A stretch of 64,000 nt of DNA from positions 62,001 to 126,000 of the forward strand of contig DYHH01000009.1 of assembly GCA_020724265.1 (NCBI GenBank). Direction: 5' to 3'. Positions 15,096 through 24,581 of this stretch are shown here, one piece after another. Each line of letters opens with the position of its first letter. Within the stretch, counting starts at the first letter, position 1. Made by a program: the position numbers and the translations under genes. The notes beneath the pieces were generated by a model, which worked only from the letters and a program-made list of their open reading frames with translations, made no database searches and had not been told where the DNA came from. This DNA is from Melioribacter roseus (GTDB lineage: Bacteria > Bacteroidota > Ignavibacteria > Ignavibacteriales > Melioribacteraceae).

Positions 15096-16745
15096 TTACT
15101 TCATTCTTTTCGGTCCGGCATTTTTAACTTCATCGGTTACGCCGGCTTCAAACAGTTTGAAGTTCTCTATAAATCTTGCTGCTAATGCATCATATTTTTT
15201 CCAATAATCTTTTTCATTGCCCCAAGAAGTGGAAGGATCGAGAACATCTTCCGGTACCTCCGGACAAGTTGTAGGAACATCAAAATCAAACAATTTATCT
15301 TTTCGGAATTCAACTTTCTCTAACTTACCATCCAATGCTGCGTTAAGTAAATTACGTGTGTGACGAATACTGATTCGTTTGCCGACACCAAACGGTCCGC
15401 CTACCCAGCCTGTATTTACAAGCCATACATTTACATTGTGTTTCAACATTCTTTCTTTTAACATCTGTGCGTAATCAAATGGATGACGAACCATAAACGG
15501 TGCGCCGAAACAAGCCGAGAATGTTATCTGCGGTTCAATGCCTAGACCGATTTCGGTACCGGCAATTTTGGACGTATAACCACTTATAAAATGATACTGC
15601 GCTTGTGCGGGATTTAATTTTGCAATCGGTGGCATAACACCGGAAGCATCGCAAGTTAAGAATATTATATTTTTCGGATGTGCGTGAACATAACCATCGG
15701 GAATTACATTCGGTATAAACTCTATTGGATACGATGCTCTTGTGTTTTCGGTTAATATATCATCATCCAAATCAATTCTTCTTGAAACCGGATCGTAAAC
15801 AACATTTTCTAAAATTGTACCGAATCTTCTTGTTGTTTCGTAAATCTGCGGTTCATGTTCTTCACTTAATCTAATTACCTTTGCATAACATCCACCTTCA
15901 AAATTGAACACACCTTGATTACTCCACCCATGTTCATCATCACCGATAAGATTTCGTTTTGGATCTGCCGAAAGTGTTGTTTTACCCGTACCGCTTAATC
16001 CGAAAAATAGTGCTACATCATCCTTCTTTCCAATGTTTGCAGAACAATGCATCGGAAGTACATCTTCAAACGTTAGAAGAAAATTAAGAACAGTGAAAAT
16101 GGATTTTTTAATCTCACCGCCGTAAAGGGTATTGGCAATAATTGCCATTCTTTGATCGAAATTAAGAATAATACCTGTTTCGGTTCTTGTTCCGTCAATG
16201 CGAGGATCGAGTATAAAACCGGGTACACAGATAACTGTAAATTCCGGTACAAACTTTTTCAGCTCATCTTGATTCTCTGTTGTTAAGAACATATTCCTCG
16301 CAAACAGACTATGCCATGCTTTTTCGGTAATAATTCTTATCGGCATTTTATATTCAGGGTCTGCACCAGCATAACAATCTTGAACAAAAAGTTCTTCATC
16401 CTGGCAATAAGCTTGAACACGTGCTAACACTTGGTTGAACTTTTCGGTAGTGATGGGTCTGTTATATTCACCCCACCAAATTTTATTTTCGGTTGATTCT
16501 TCTTTAACGACAAATTTATCATTTGCAGCTCTTGCGGAATGTTTACCGGTATTAACTAAAACCGGACCTTGTTTAGTAATCTTACCTTCATTTCTAAAAA
16601 TTATTTCTTCATACAAAGCTTCATCGGGCAGATTCCAAAATACTCTGTCTAAATACATAAGTCCGTGATTTTTCAATCTATAATCCGAAGCAAGTTTCAT
16701 TGCTTCTTTTGTAGCCGGTGTGTTGAATTCTAAATATTTACTCAT
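15096..16745 (-). CDS. pckA: Phosphoenolpyruvate carboxykinase (ATP)
   Basis: PckA converts oxaloacetate and ATP to PEP, CO2 and ADP, the entry step of gluconeogenesis. The 549-residue product carries the ATP-type P-loop FGLSGTGKTTLSADP (residues about 248-262), the metal-binding DDEHGW (269-274), and YTSKIAGTE and SACFGAPFM further on. I choose the ATG at 16745 over the upstream TTG at 16751: it has an AGGGAT site and forms an ATGA overlap with the aminotransferase stop, so the two are translationally coupled. Together they would take aspartate to oxaloacetate to PEP. Confidence 0.96.
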   Translation of the reverse strand: MSKYLEFNTPATKEAMKLASDYRLKNHGLMYLDRVFWNLPDEALYEEIIFRNEGKITKQGPVLVNTGKHSARAANDKFVVKEESTENKIWWGEYNRPITTEKFNQVLARVQAYCQDEELFVQDCYAGADPEYKMPIRIITEKAWHSLFARNMFLTTENQDELKKFVPEFTVICVPGFILDPRIDGTRTETGIILNFDQRMAIIANTLYGGEIKKSIFTVLNFLLTFEDVLPMHCSANIGKKDDVALFFGLSGTGKTTLSADPKRNLIGDDEHGWSNQGVFNFEGGCYAKVIRLSEEHEPQIYETTRRFGTILENVVYDPVSRRIDLDDDILTENTRASYPIEFIPNVIPDGYVHAHPKNIIFLTCDASGVMPPIAKLNPAQAQYHFISGYTSKIAGTEIGLGIEPQITFSACFGAPFMVRHPFDYAQMLKERMLKHNVNVWLVNTGWVGGPFGVGKRISIRHTRNLLNAALDGKLEKVEFRKDKLFDFDVPTTCPEVPEDVLDPSTSWGNEKDYWKKYDALAARFIENFKLFEAGVTDEVKNAGPKRMK

Positions 16746-17959
16746 GACCAATCCCTCACTAATTTTCTGTCGCCAATATATAATTCATTCGGTGAATTGG
16801 GATCGAGAGCCCATTTCATTCTTTCAATTCCTTCGGTTATATCTTTTACCGAACCGCAATAACTTAAGCGCAAATGTCCTTCCATTCCGAACTCAACTCC
16901 CGGTACGGTAAGTACTTGAACTTTGTCTATCAACATTGCCGAAAGTTTATGCGAACTTTTTTCATAATTTGAAAAATCGGCAAGACAATAAAATGTTCCG
17001 TCGGGAACAGTAACATGAACACCGTTAAATGATTTTAATCTTGCCATCATTATGTTACGGTTATTTTCTAAAGTAACGCGTAAATTTTCAATACCGGATT
17101 GAATTCCGTTCAAGGCACCAACTGCAGCTTTCTGTAAAAGTACCGACGGACCTGAAGTTTGATGACCTTGAATATTTGTCATTACCTCAATTAATTTCCT
17201 GTTGGCAACCGCCCAGCCGATTCTGAAACCCGTCATTGCATAAGCTTTCGATACACCGTTAATTAAAATCATATTCGATTCTTCGAGAGGTTTCTTTGAA
17301 TACTTTAGCGGATTAATTTGTTTTCTTCCGTCAAAAATCAATTTATGATATATGTCATCCATTATTAAATAGATATCTCTCTTTTCGCATAGTTCAACAA
17401 CGGCTGCAATAAATTCTTCAGAATACATTGCACCGGAAGGATTATTAGGGCTGTTTATTATTATTGCTTTTGTATATGAACCGATACGTTGTTCAATGTC
17501 TTCAATGCGTGGATAAAAAGTTCCGTCTTCCGGAACAACAGGAACAGGAATTCCTCCGCATAGTTTTACCATATCAGGATAACTAACCCAATAAGGAGAA
17601 GGAAAAATTACTTCTTCCTGGGGATTGACGATAGCTTGAAGCGCAACCATAATTGCTTGTTTTGCGCCACCGGAAGCCATTACATTTTCCGGTGCAACCA
17701 TTCTACCATAATTTTCTTCAGTGTAACGAATAATTGCTTTTTTAAGATCGGGAATTCCGTCTGCCGGTGCATAACGAATTTCGCCTGAATTTAAGTGTGC
17801 CGCAGCTGCAACTATTGCATCCAACGGAGCTTTACTTTTGGGTTCGCCGCCACCTAAATGAATTACAGGGTCTCCTTTTTGTCTCAATATCGCTGCTTTT
17901 TCATTTAATGCAAGAGTGGGGGATGCTTTGATGGATCTACCGATTTGACTGATACTCAT
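16742..17959 (-). CDS. Class I/II PLP aminotransferase
   Basis: The 405-residue product is a fold-type I aminotransferase related to, but distinct from, the enzyme at 5368-6576. It shows HLGGGEPKSKAP near the N-terminus (substrate/domain closure), INSPNNPSGAMYS, IMDDIYHKL with the PLP aspartate, the Schiff-base lysine in NGVSKAYAMTGFRIGWA, and GHLRLSYCGS with the carboxylate-binding arginine. The ATG at 17959 is preferred over the earlier TTG at 17995 because GAGGAAA lies 7 bases upstream. It heads an operon with pckA, which suggests it feeds oxaloacetate, probably from aspartate. The exact amino acid used is not certain. Confidence 0.9.
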   Translation of the reverse strand: MSISQIGRSIKASPTLALNEKAAILRQKGDPVIHLGGGEPKSKAPLDAIVAAAAHLNSGEIRYAPADGIPDLKKAIIRYTEENYGRMVAPENVMASGGAKQAIMVALQAIVNPQEEVIFPSPYWVSYPDMVKLCGGIPVPVVPEDGTFYPRIEDIEQRIGSYTKAIIINSPNNPSGAMYSEEFIAAVVELCEKRDIYLIMDDIYHKLIFDGRKQINPLKYSKKPLEESNMILINGVSKAYAMTGFRIGWAVANRKLIEVMTNIQGHQTSGPSVLLQKAAVGALNGIQSGIENLRVTLENNRNIMMARLKSFNGVHVTVPDGTFYCLADFSNYEKSSHKLSAMLIDKVQVLTVPGVEFGMEGHLRLSYCGSVKDITEGIERMKWALDPNSPNELYIGDRKLVRDWS

Positions 17960-18016
17960 GAAAATTTCCTCAATTTGAATGATTTTTTTGGACAATTAAA
18001 ACAGTATCTGAATGTC

Positions 18017-18047
18017 CAAAAATAGAGGTACTTTTATAGATTAGCAA
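18017..18047 (-). promoter_or_regulatory. Promoter of the aminotransferase-pckA operon
   Basis: On the minus strand TTG (18047-18045) is followed after 20 bases by TATTTTTG (18024-18017). This matches the Bacteroidetes-type sigma consensus TTTG-N19-TAnnTTTG. Transcription would begin near 18010, leaving a leader of about 50 bases before the ATG at 17959. Confidence 0.45.
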
Positions 18048-18109
18048 GGATTAAAAGAAAGAGAAAAATAAGAATTAAGTATTCAGTTGTTGGAAAATTT
18101 TTTTAGAAA

Positions 18110-18448
18110 TTAACCACCTATAATCTCATTCAACCCTTCAATAACAAGATGCAATTCTTCTTCTTTTAAATGTGCTATTCTTTTACCAAGCCGCTTTACG
18201 GAAAGTGTTCTGATTTGACTAATTTTTACCCAAGATTTTTTAGGAAGTTTTGAGGAAGACAGCTCTAAGGTTAACGGGAAACCGGCTCTTTGCTCAATAC
18301 TGGTAAGCGCAACAGCAATTACCGTCCCGGAATTTTCGTTGAAAACATCATGACTTAAAATTAAAACCGGGCGCTTACCTGATTGCTCGTTCCCAAGGGT
18401 CGGATCAAGATTTGCCCAAACAATATCGCCTCTTAATATTCGGGCCAT
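18110..18448 (-). CDS. mazF: MazF/PemK-type toxin endoribonuclease
   Basis: A 112-residue MazF-family toxin, a sequence-specific mRNA interferase. The N-terminal RGDIVWANLDPTLGNEQSGKRPVLILS holds the conserved loop with the catalytic arginine, and VALTSIEQRAG and VKISQIRTLSVKRLGK follow as in the family. The start overlaps the last 16 bases of the antitoxin gene, the normal arrangement. It is the second gene of the two-gene operon. Confidence 0.93.
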   Translation of the reverse strand: MARILRGDIVWANLDPTLGNEQSGKRPVLILSHDVFNENSGTVIAVALTSIEQRAGFPLTLELSSSKLPKKSWVKISQIRTLSVKRLGKRIAHLKEEELHLVIEGLNEIIGG

Positions 18449-18678
18449 TCGGTAATTTCTCCGAAGAAGCTTTCTTCTGCCAATGACTGTTCTTCACTTT
18501 TATTTAATTTCGAGCTTTCAACAGCTAAGCGGGATTTATCAATTTTGGATAATTTCTCTTCAAGTGCTATTTGAATGGCTCGGCTTCTACTTGGAAAAAG
18601 ATTTTGGTCAACTAATTTATCGATTCTTTGCAGCACTTTCTTGTCAACTGAAATTGCTATTTTAGTCGTAACTGCCAT
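18433..18678 (-). CDS. mazE: MazE-type ribbon-helix-helix antitoxin
   Basis: An 81-residue antitoxin. The N-terminal 45 residues (KIAISVDKKVLQRIDKLVDQNLFPSRSRAIQIALEEKL) fit a ribbon-helix-helix DNA-binding dimer. The acidic C-terminus ending FFGEITEWPEY would bind the MazF groove. A GGAG ribosome site lies 6 bases before the ATG, and a perfect inverted repeat sits directly upstream. Naming as MazE follows the partner; ribbon-helix-helix antitoxins of MazF are also called PemI or NdoAI. Confidence 0.88.
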   Translation of the reverse strand: MAVTTKIAISVDKKVLQRIDKLVDQNLFPSRSRAIQIALEEKLSKIDKSRLAVESSKLNKSEEQSLAEESFFGEITEWPEY

Positions 18679-18687
18679 TGTTTCTCC

Positions 18688-18708
18688 GGTATTACTATTT
18701 GTAATACC
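18688..18708 (-). promoter_or_regulatory. Probable mazEF operator
   Basis: GGTATTAC (18688-18695) and GTAATACC (18701-18708) form a perfect 8-base inverted repeat with a 5-base spacer, beginning 10 bases upstream of the antitoxin ATG. Its position overlapping the leader fits autorepression by the antitoxin. The binding itself is inferred. Confidence 0.6.
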
Positions 18709-18743
18709 ACAAAATAATTATTTTATTCCCAATTTCAAATCGA

Positions 18744-19646
18744 TCAAACCTGAGATTGATTCCAGTAAGAATGTATACGAGAGACAAAGTTTTCCGGGGA
18801 TTCCGAATAAATATACTGTGCAACAAGTTTTGCTTCGGTCTGTAATTTTAATCTTTCCTGCCCGATTAGATTTAGCAGCTTCGTTTTTAATTCGTTGTTA
18901 TTTAATAAAGAGGGTTCATACATCAACAATTTTCTTAGCTCTACTAAATCATGTTCCGATCCAAGTAAATCCGAAAGAGTTGATAACTTTTCCGAAAGCG
19001 GCTGCATATAATCATTCCATGCTTCAACCAAAATTCTAACATGGTACCAAAGATATTTTACGCTTTTACGCCAGCGATGATAGTTTTCCGAAGAGGAAGA
19101 TTTAACCGCTTCGTTCATAGCTTTATAACCTTGTTCATAGACAAGTTGTAGTCCGGGGACAATTTGATCGAATTCTTTTTTATCAAGCTGCCAGTTTGCA
19201 ATTTTAATTTTGTGTAAATCAAGGATGTTTTTGATTGCTTCAATCAATTCTTTGTTATTCTTAAACTGAGTTCTGATTCTTCTTGCTCTAAGACTAAGTT
19301 TTTTTCTAAGTTCTTTGTAATCATCCTTATTAATCCGGTCCGGGAAATGTTTATAAATTAAATCGAGTGTTTCAACCATAACGGCGGCATCTCTAATACC
19401 GGAAAGGATTCTGCCTGTATCTCTGAATAAAATATTTTCGTTTCTGTAATTTTGATTACCAAGTTCAAATCGAATCAATCTAAGAAGAGCACGCATTTTC
19501 TTAAAATTTTTCCGGGTCTCATGAATTGAATCATCAAAAGAATGATTAACGTTTTTTAACCGTGTTATTGAATCATCAAGCAATTCAATTCCTATTCGTT
19601 TAACGGCAAGGTTTATTCTTTCGTTAATAGATATTTTAAAAGCCAT
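18744..19646 (-). CDS. CHAD domain-containing protein
   Basis: The 300-residue protein is a single CHAD (conserved histidine alpha-helical) domain, a helical bundle that binds inorganic polyphosphate and often travels with polyphosphate granules. The diagnostic N-terminal pattern is present: IHETRKNFKKMRALLRLIRFELG (about 40-63), then NILFRDTGRILSGIRDAAVMVETL (about 70-93), and later the second half-repeat NYHRWRKSVKYLWYHVRIL. Conserved histidines and basic residues are kept. No CYTH/triphosphatase domain is fused and no polyphosphate kinase is nearby. The ATG has only a weak ribosome site. Confidence 0.88.
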   Translation of the reverse strand: MAFKISINERINLAVKRIGIELLDDSITRLKNVNHSFDDSIHETRKNFKKMRALLRLIRFELGNQNYRNENILFRDTGRILSGIRDAAVMVETLDLIYKHFPDRINKDDYKELRKKLSLRARRIRTQFKNNKELIEAIKNILDLHKIKIANWQLDKKEFDQIVPGLQLVYEQGYKAMNEAVKSSSSENYHRWRKSVKYLWYHVRILVEAWNDYMQPLSEKLSTLSDLLGSEHDLVELRKLLMYEPSLLNNNELKTKLLNLIGQERLKLQTEAKLVAQYIYSESPENFVSRIHSYWNQSQV

Positions 19647-19704
19647 AATCTCAATTCACTCAAATACTTTTACATAATATTTCGTTTGGTTCATGAAAAA
19701 CATT

Positions 19705-21573
19705 TTATGAAAACTTCCTAGGCTTAACCATGTTTTCAGGTTTCAACAGATCATCCAATTGTTCTTTTGTTAGCCATTTCTTTTCGAGTACCAATTCATA
19801 AACACCGCGTTCTGTTTCCAAAGCTTCTTTTGCAAGCTTTGTAGATTTTTCGTAGCCGAGAACGGGATTTAATGCGGTAACTAATCCGATTGAATTCTCT
19901 ACTAACTCACGGCATCGTTTTTCGTTTGCGGTAATTCCATCTATACACTTGTATTTCAAAGTCATCATTCCGTTTTTCAACATTTCAATTGATTCAAAAA
20001 GACTATGTACAATTACCGGTTCAAATACATTCAACTCAAGCTGTCCGCCTTCAGCAGCCAATGTTACAGTTAAATCATTCCCGATAACTTTAAACGCAAT
20101 TTGATTAACAACTTCGGGAATAACAGGATTGACTTTTCCCGGCATAATAGACGAACCCGGCTGCATAGGAGGTAAATTAATTTCATTTATACCCGTACGC
20201 GGACCGGATGAAAGTAATCTCAAATCATTACTTATTTTAGAAAGCTTTACCGCTAATCTTTTAACAGCGGAAGAATACATCACAAACGCACCGGTATCTT
20301 GTGTAGCCTCAACCAAATTTTCTGCAAGAACGATATCAAAACCTGTTATATCTCGCAAATGTTTTACAACTTTGTCGCTGTAATCGGGGTCCGAATTAAT
20401 GCCCGTTCCAATTGCAGTTGCACCCATGTTAACTTCCAAAAATAATTTTGCATTTTGTTCAAGACGAGTTATCTCTTCAGTTAATGTTGCTGCATAAGCT
20501 TCAAACTCTTGTCCGAGCGTCATCGGCACTGCATCCTGAAGCTGTGTTCTTCCCATCTTAATTACTTGCGAAAATTCTTTTGCTTTGTGCTGAAATGATT
20601 CTATTAAGTCTTTCAGTACTTCTATTAATTTTTTGTTGCTGTTGATCAAAGCAATTTTAATTGCTGTTGGATAAGCATCATTGGTAGATTGCGAAAGGTT
20701 TACGTGATTATTTGGATGACAATGCTTGTAATCCCCTTTCTCATATCCTAAAATTTCAAGAGCACGGTTTGCAATAACTTCATTTGCATTCATGTTTGTT
20801 GATGTGCCGGCACCACCTTGTATCATATCAATTACAAAATGACTATGAAATCTGCCGTTTATTATTTCCATACATGCTTGAACAATAGCATCGGAAACTT
20901 CTTTGGATAAAAGCCCCAACTCGTGATTTGCCTGGGCAGCGGCAAGTTTAACCATAGCCAACCCTTCAATTAATGTAGGGAATGAAGATAAAGTTACTCC
21001 GCTAATGTTAAAATTTTCTAATCCGCGTAAAGTTTGAACTCCGTAATAAAATTCGAAGGGAACATCTCTATCACCGAGAAGATCATGTTCCCTTCGGGTT
21101 CTACCCGATTGATATTGTGTTGCAATATTAATAACACGAGTATTAGCAGAACGCATTCGACGTGAAATTACTTTAGCTATATTCGCTAAAATTTTAAACC
21201 CGGTTGAAGCGTTATCATCGAATAATTTTCTAAATTTATCGCGGCTGATAAGCAAAAGTATCGAATCATTTATAGCTCTTGCAGATGTAGAATGAGGAGA
21301 ATCATCTAGTAGAGCTCCTTCACCGAGGAAATCATAATTTGAAAACAGTGCTAATCTTTTTTCTTCACCCATCGGTGATTTCTTAAATAATTCAATATCG
21401 CCATCCAAAACAAGGAAGAGATTTTTTCGTTGAGTGTTTTCGCTGAATAAAAAATCACCGGAAGAATATTTTCTCTCTTCTATAATTTCGATGATCTTTT
21501 CAATTTCACTTTCTCGGATATCTTTGAATAATTCAATACGAACTAAAAATTCTTTTACCTTTTTGTTATCCAT
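19705..21573 (-). CDS. aspA: Cyclic-nucleotide-binding domain fused to aspartate ammonia-lyase
   Basis: A two-domain enzyme of 622 residues. Residues about 15-135 are a CRP-like cyclic-nucleotide-binding beta-roll (FLFSENTQRKNLFLVLDGDIELF, then FLGEGALLDD near 82-91). Residues about 160-610 are a class II fumarase/aspartase: TSTNMNANEV (257-266), SQSTNDAYPT (294-303), GRTQLQDAVP (341-350) and the signature GSSIMPGKVNP (473-483). The reaction would be aspartate to fumarate and ammonia; the sequence fits aspartase better than fumarase. In the ligand pocket the arginine that usually contacts the cyclic phosphate is replaced by histidine (DSPHSTSARA), so ordinary cAMP binding is doubtful. An AGGAAGG ribosome site supports the start. 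Confidence 0.92.
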   Translation of the reverse strand: MDNKKVKEFLVRIELFKDIRESEIEKIIEIIEERKYSSGDFLFSENTQRKNLFLVLDGDIELFKKSPMGEEKRLALFSNYDFLGEGALLDDSPHSTSARAINDSILLLISRDKFRKLFDDNASTGFKILANIAKVISRRMRSANTRVINIATQYQSGRTRREHDLLGDRDVPFEFYYGVQTLRGLENFNISGVTLSSFPTLIEGLAMVKLAAAQANHELGLLSKEVSDAIVQACMEIINGRFHSHFVIDMIQGGAGTSTNMNANEVIANRALEILGYEKGDYKHCHPNNHVNLSQSTNDAYPTAIKIALINSNKKLIEVLKDLIESFQHKAKEFSQVIKMGRTQLQDAVPMTLGQEFEAYAATLTEEITRLEQNAKLFLEVNMGATAIGTGINSDPDYSDKVVKHLRDITGFDIVLAENLVEATQDTGAFVMYSSAVKRLAVKLSKISNDLRLLSSGPRTGINEINLPPMQPGSSIMPGKVNPVIPEVVNQIAFKVIGNDLTVTLAAEGGQLELNVFEPVIVHSLFESIEMLKNGMMTLKYKCIDGITANEKRCRELVENSIGLVTALNPVLGYEKSTKLAKEALETERGVYELVLEKKWLTKEQLDDLLKPENMVKPRKFS

Positions 21574-21647
21574 TTTCCTTCCTGAAATAATTATTTACAT
21601 ATAACCAAAGTAGCTTAAATGATGTATCTTATCAAACCGAAAGAATA

Positions 21648-21689
21648 TAAAAAAAGGATTAACCGAGTAATACTTTTCTCAATTAATCC
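21648..21689 (-). terminator. Terminator of the dsbD-redoxin operon
   Basis: On the minus strand GGATTAA (21689-21683) pairs with TTAATCC (21662-21656), and the stem is followed by seven Ts (21655 downward). It lies 23 bases after the stop codon of the redoxin gene and has the form of a rho-independent terminator. Confidence 0.65.
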
Positions 21690-21712
21690 CCTTTTATAAA
21701 AAAATTATAATC

Positions 21713-22312
21713 TCAGTATTTAACCGAGCAGCCGTATGGTTTTGAAGTTTTTACTTCAACTTCCTTACCTTCCATTAATTCATCCAATGCTTTTGAAACA
21801 TAGTTTGTAGCTTTAGCTATATCTTCTTGATCTGCTGACGGTATATCATCAATTCCGCCGGCATATTCTAAAACACCGCTCGGACTAATTATATACATGT
21901 GAGGAGTAGTTTTTGCGCCGTAAGCTTTACCAACTTCTCCGGTATCATCTATAAGATAAGCCGTGAATTTTGCATTGTGATCGCTTGATCTTTTATTAAT
22001 TTCATCATTATCAAAATTGCCTTGTTTACCGGGAACCGAAGAACAGATTGTTAACCAAACAACATCTTTGCCTGTATATTTTTCCTGAAGCATTTGCATA
22101 TTTCCGCTGTCATAATGTTTTTTAACAAACGGGCAGTCATAATTTATCCATTCAAGAACAACGTATTTATCGGCAAAATCAGAAAGAGAATGCTCATTTC
22201 CATTGCTGTCCTTTAATGTAAATCCCGGTGCGGCTTCACCGACTTTAGCTTCCGAAGCAAACAAAGCCAAAGAAAGAATCAAAAAAAGAACTGGGAATTT
22301 AAGTAACTTCAT
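21713..22312 (-). CDS. Exported thioredoxin-fold redoxin
   Basis: The 199-residue protein has a Sec signal peptide (MKLLKFPVLFLILSLALFAS) and an AhpC/TSA-type thioredoxin fold. The active-site region WINYDCPFVKKHYDSGNM holds a single cysteine at 60 without the second cysteine of CXXC; further cysteines occur near 92 (TICSSVPGK) and at the C-terminus (YGCSVKY). That layout fits a periplasmic peroxiredoxin-like or thiol-relay protein more than a disulfide reductase. It lies 21 bases after dsbD with a TAGGAGG ribosome site, so DsbD is its likely electron donor. Confidence 0.88.
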   Translation of the reverse strand: MKLLKFPVLFLILSLALFASEAKVGEAAPGFTLKDSNGNEHSLSDFADKYVVLEWINYDCPFVKKHYDSGNMQMLQEKYTGKDVVWLTICSSVPGKQGNFDNDEINKRSSDHNAKFTAYLIDDTGEVGKAYGAKTTPHMYIISPSGVLEYAGGIDDIPSADQEDIAKATNYVSKALDELMEGKEVEVKTSKPYGCSVKY

Positions 22313-22333
22313 ACAACCTCCTATTTAATGATG

Positions 22334-24430
22334 TTAATTTATTTTTTGTAATGCGTCGATAATTATTCCGCTAGTTAAAATCTCGGGTAAAATTATAGGC
22401 TCACCTAAATTTTCTGCATAGATTACATATAAAGGAACGCTGTTTCTTCCAAAATTTGCAAGAGCTTTAGTAATTTCGTCATCCCGCGAAGTCCAATCGG
22501 CTTTAAGAGGGATAACATTTTTTTCTTCAATCATTTTAACAACATTTACAGAATTTATAGCAACTCTCTCATTTACTTGACAAGTTAAGCACCAGGCAGC
22601 CGTAAAGTCAATAAAAACCGGTATACCTGCACTTCTTAGTTCGTCTAATCTCTGTTGAGAAAATTTCTCCCATTTTATACCGGAAGTATTTTTTGAATTA
22701 AAATTTTCCGGTAAATTATTATTTGTTGTTGTATTCATTGCAAATACTAATCCGCCAATAAACATGAACAATGCTATTACTCTTGCAATAAACTTAACGG
22801 GTTTTGTGTTATTAAAAGTTCCCCATTTACCATAAATCCAAACACCAAACGAAGCTAAGAATAATGCTGCAAGTAATGAAATAACTCCATCTGAACCGGT
22901 TTGAAGTCCAAGCACCCATGCAAGCCAAATGACGGTTGCAACAAGAGGAAATCCCATAAATTGCTTTAATGTTTCCATCCACTTACCCGGTTTGGGAAGA
23001 TACTTCAACCATGCCGGGAACAATGAGAGCAGCAAATAAGGTGAAGCCATTCCCAGAGCAAGAAAAGAAAATATTAAAAGAGTTACAAAAGGAGGTTGAA
23101 TCATTGCAAAACCTAATGCGGTTCCCATAAACGGTGCGGTACAAGGTGTAGCAACGATTGTTGCAGTAACACCGGTCATAAAATCACCAAAAGAACCAGA
23201 CTTACCAGAAGACTTTGCCCCAAAACTCATTAACGAAGTTCCGATTTCAAAAACTCCGAAGAGATTGAGCGCAAAAAGAAATAGAAATATAGAAAGTATA
23301 ATTAAAAACTCAGGCGATTGTAATTGGAAACCCCATCCAAGTTCTTGTCCTCCGGCTCTTAAAGCTATTAGAATTCCGGCAAGTAACAAAAACGAAACTA
23401 CAACGCCGAATGTAAATACTAATCCGTGTTTTAAGATTCTCTTTTTGTCTTCGCCTGCTTGTTTAACAAATCCCATTATTTTTATAGAAAGAACCGGAAG
23501 TACACACGGCATCAAATTTAAAATTATTCCGCCGAGGAAAGCAAAGACTAAAGCCAATATTATTCCCGAACTTTTTGCAGCTTCATCATTTCCTAAATGA
23601 GTAAAGGGAATAATTACTTCAAGGGCTCTCTCAGAATTTTCACCCCGCCAACCTATATCTGAAACAAAAATACCTTTTAATGTATCGGGATCTTCCACTT
23701 TAAAATCATCAAACGGAATTGTTAATTCATATCCTTTTTCAGTTCTTGTAAAATTTTGATCAGCGGCATTTTGATATATGCTGCCGTCATAAGGGAAAAA
23801 TTCTATTTCATTTACTGAAGAATAATTTTGAGGCGGTATTAAAAATATTTTTATAGCGTTTTCATTTTTTGTTGATTGAATTTTCCAATCAGAATTTTGA
23901 AGAGGAAGATTAAACCTTGTATCAGAAAATGCCTGCTGCCATTTTTCAATTGTTTGAGGAGTTGAGTCTTTTACCGGAAGTTTTAATGAATATTCAGCAT
24001 CTCCCGGCAAACATTCAACTTTGCAAACAAGCCAACTTGCTTTTGCTTTTATTTCAATCTCTTTTTCTTCAAGGACTTTGGGTGGAGTTATTTTGGTAAG
24101 AAGAAAAACTTCTCCTTCATAGCCAAAGTTAGCAAGATCTTCTAAATAAATTTTTTCCGGATAAGGCCAATGGATTTCACTTGCGGTAAATCCTTCAGGC
24201 AATGTCCATTTAATTTTTGTTTGAAGTCCGGCATCACCGGCATTCAGCCAGTAAGTATGCCATTCTTCATCCATCTTCAAACGTAAGGCAAGCCAGAAAG
24301 GTTCACCCGGTTTGATCGATTCGACTTCTGAAATTAATTCCGATTCGACATAATCTGTGCGAACAATTTGTGCACTTAGAATTAACGATGAAAATACAAC
24401 AAGAAAAATTAGTTGCGTTAATTTTTTCAT
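22334..24430 (-). CDS. dsbD: Thiol:disulfide interchange protein DsbD
   Basis: DsbD carries electrons from cytosolic thioredoxin across the inner membrane to periplasmic thiol proteins. The 698-residue protein has all three parts: a signal peptide plus an N-terminal DsbD-alpha-like beta domain (about 25-270), a central eight-helix region with the redox cysteines in LNLMPCVLPVLSIK and TIVATPCTAPFMG, and a C-terminal thioredoxin domain with C614-L-T-C617 (DFTAAWCLTCQVNE). It is the first gene of an operon with the redoxin downstream. Confidence 0.94.
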   Translation of the reverse strand: MKKLTQLIFLVVFSSLILSAQIVRTDYVESELISEVESIKPGEPFWLALRLKMDEEWHTYWLNAGDAGLQTKIKWTLPEGFTASEIHWPYPEKIYLEDLANFGYEGEVFLLTKITPPKVLEEKEIEIKAKASWLVCKVECLPGDAEYSLKLPVKDSTPQTIEKWQQAFSDTRFNLPLQNSDWKIQSTKNENAIKIFLIPPQNYSSVNEIEFFPYDGSIYQNAADQNFTRTEKGYELTIPFDDFKVEDPDTLKGIFVSDIGWRGENSERALEVIIPFTHLGNDEAAKSSGIILALVFAFLGGIILNLMPCVLPVLSIKIMGFVKQAGEDKKRILKHGLVFTFGVVVSFLLLAGILIALRAGGQELGWGFQLQSPEFLIILSIFLFLFALNLFGVFEIGTSLMSFGAKSSGKSGSFGDFMTGVTATIVATPCTAPFMGTALGFAMIQPPFVTLLIFSFLALGMASPYLLLSLFPAWLKYLPKPGKWMETLKQFMGFPLVATVIWLAWVLGLQTGSDGVISLLAALFLASFGVWIYGKWGTFNNTKPVKFIARVIALFMFIGGLVFAMNTTTNNNLPENFNSKNTSGIKWEKFSQQRLDELRSAGIPVFIDFTAAWCLTCQVNERVAINSVNVVKMIEEKNVIPLKADWTSRDDEITKALANFGRNSVPLYVIYAENLGEPIILPEILTSGIIIDALQKIN

Positions 24431-24581
24431 TATTTATCCGATATATTGTCCGTTATACATCAATTTACCCCATCTGTTTCTGAAAATTGCAATATATTAT
24501 TAATGTTGAAAAAAAGTATTTCTTTTACGTTTTTTCTTACGAATTAATTTTCAATAAATATTCACTTATCGAATTGTAAAA

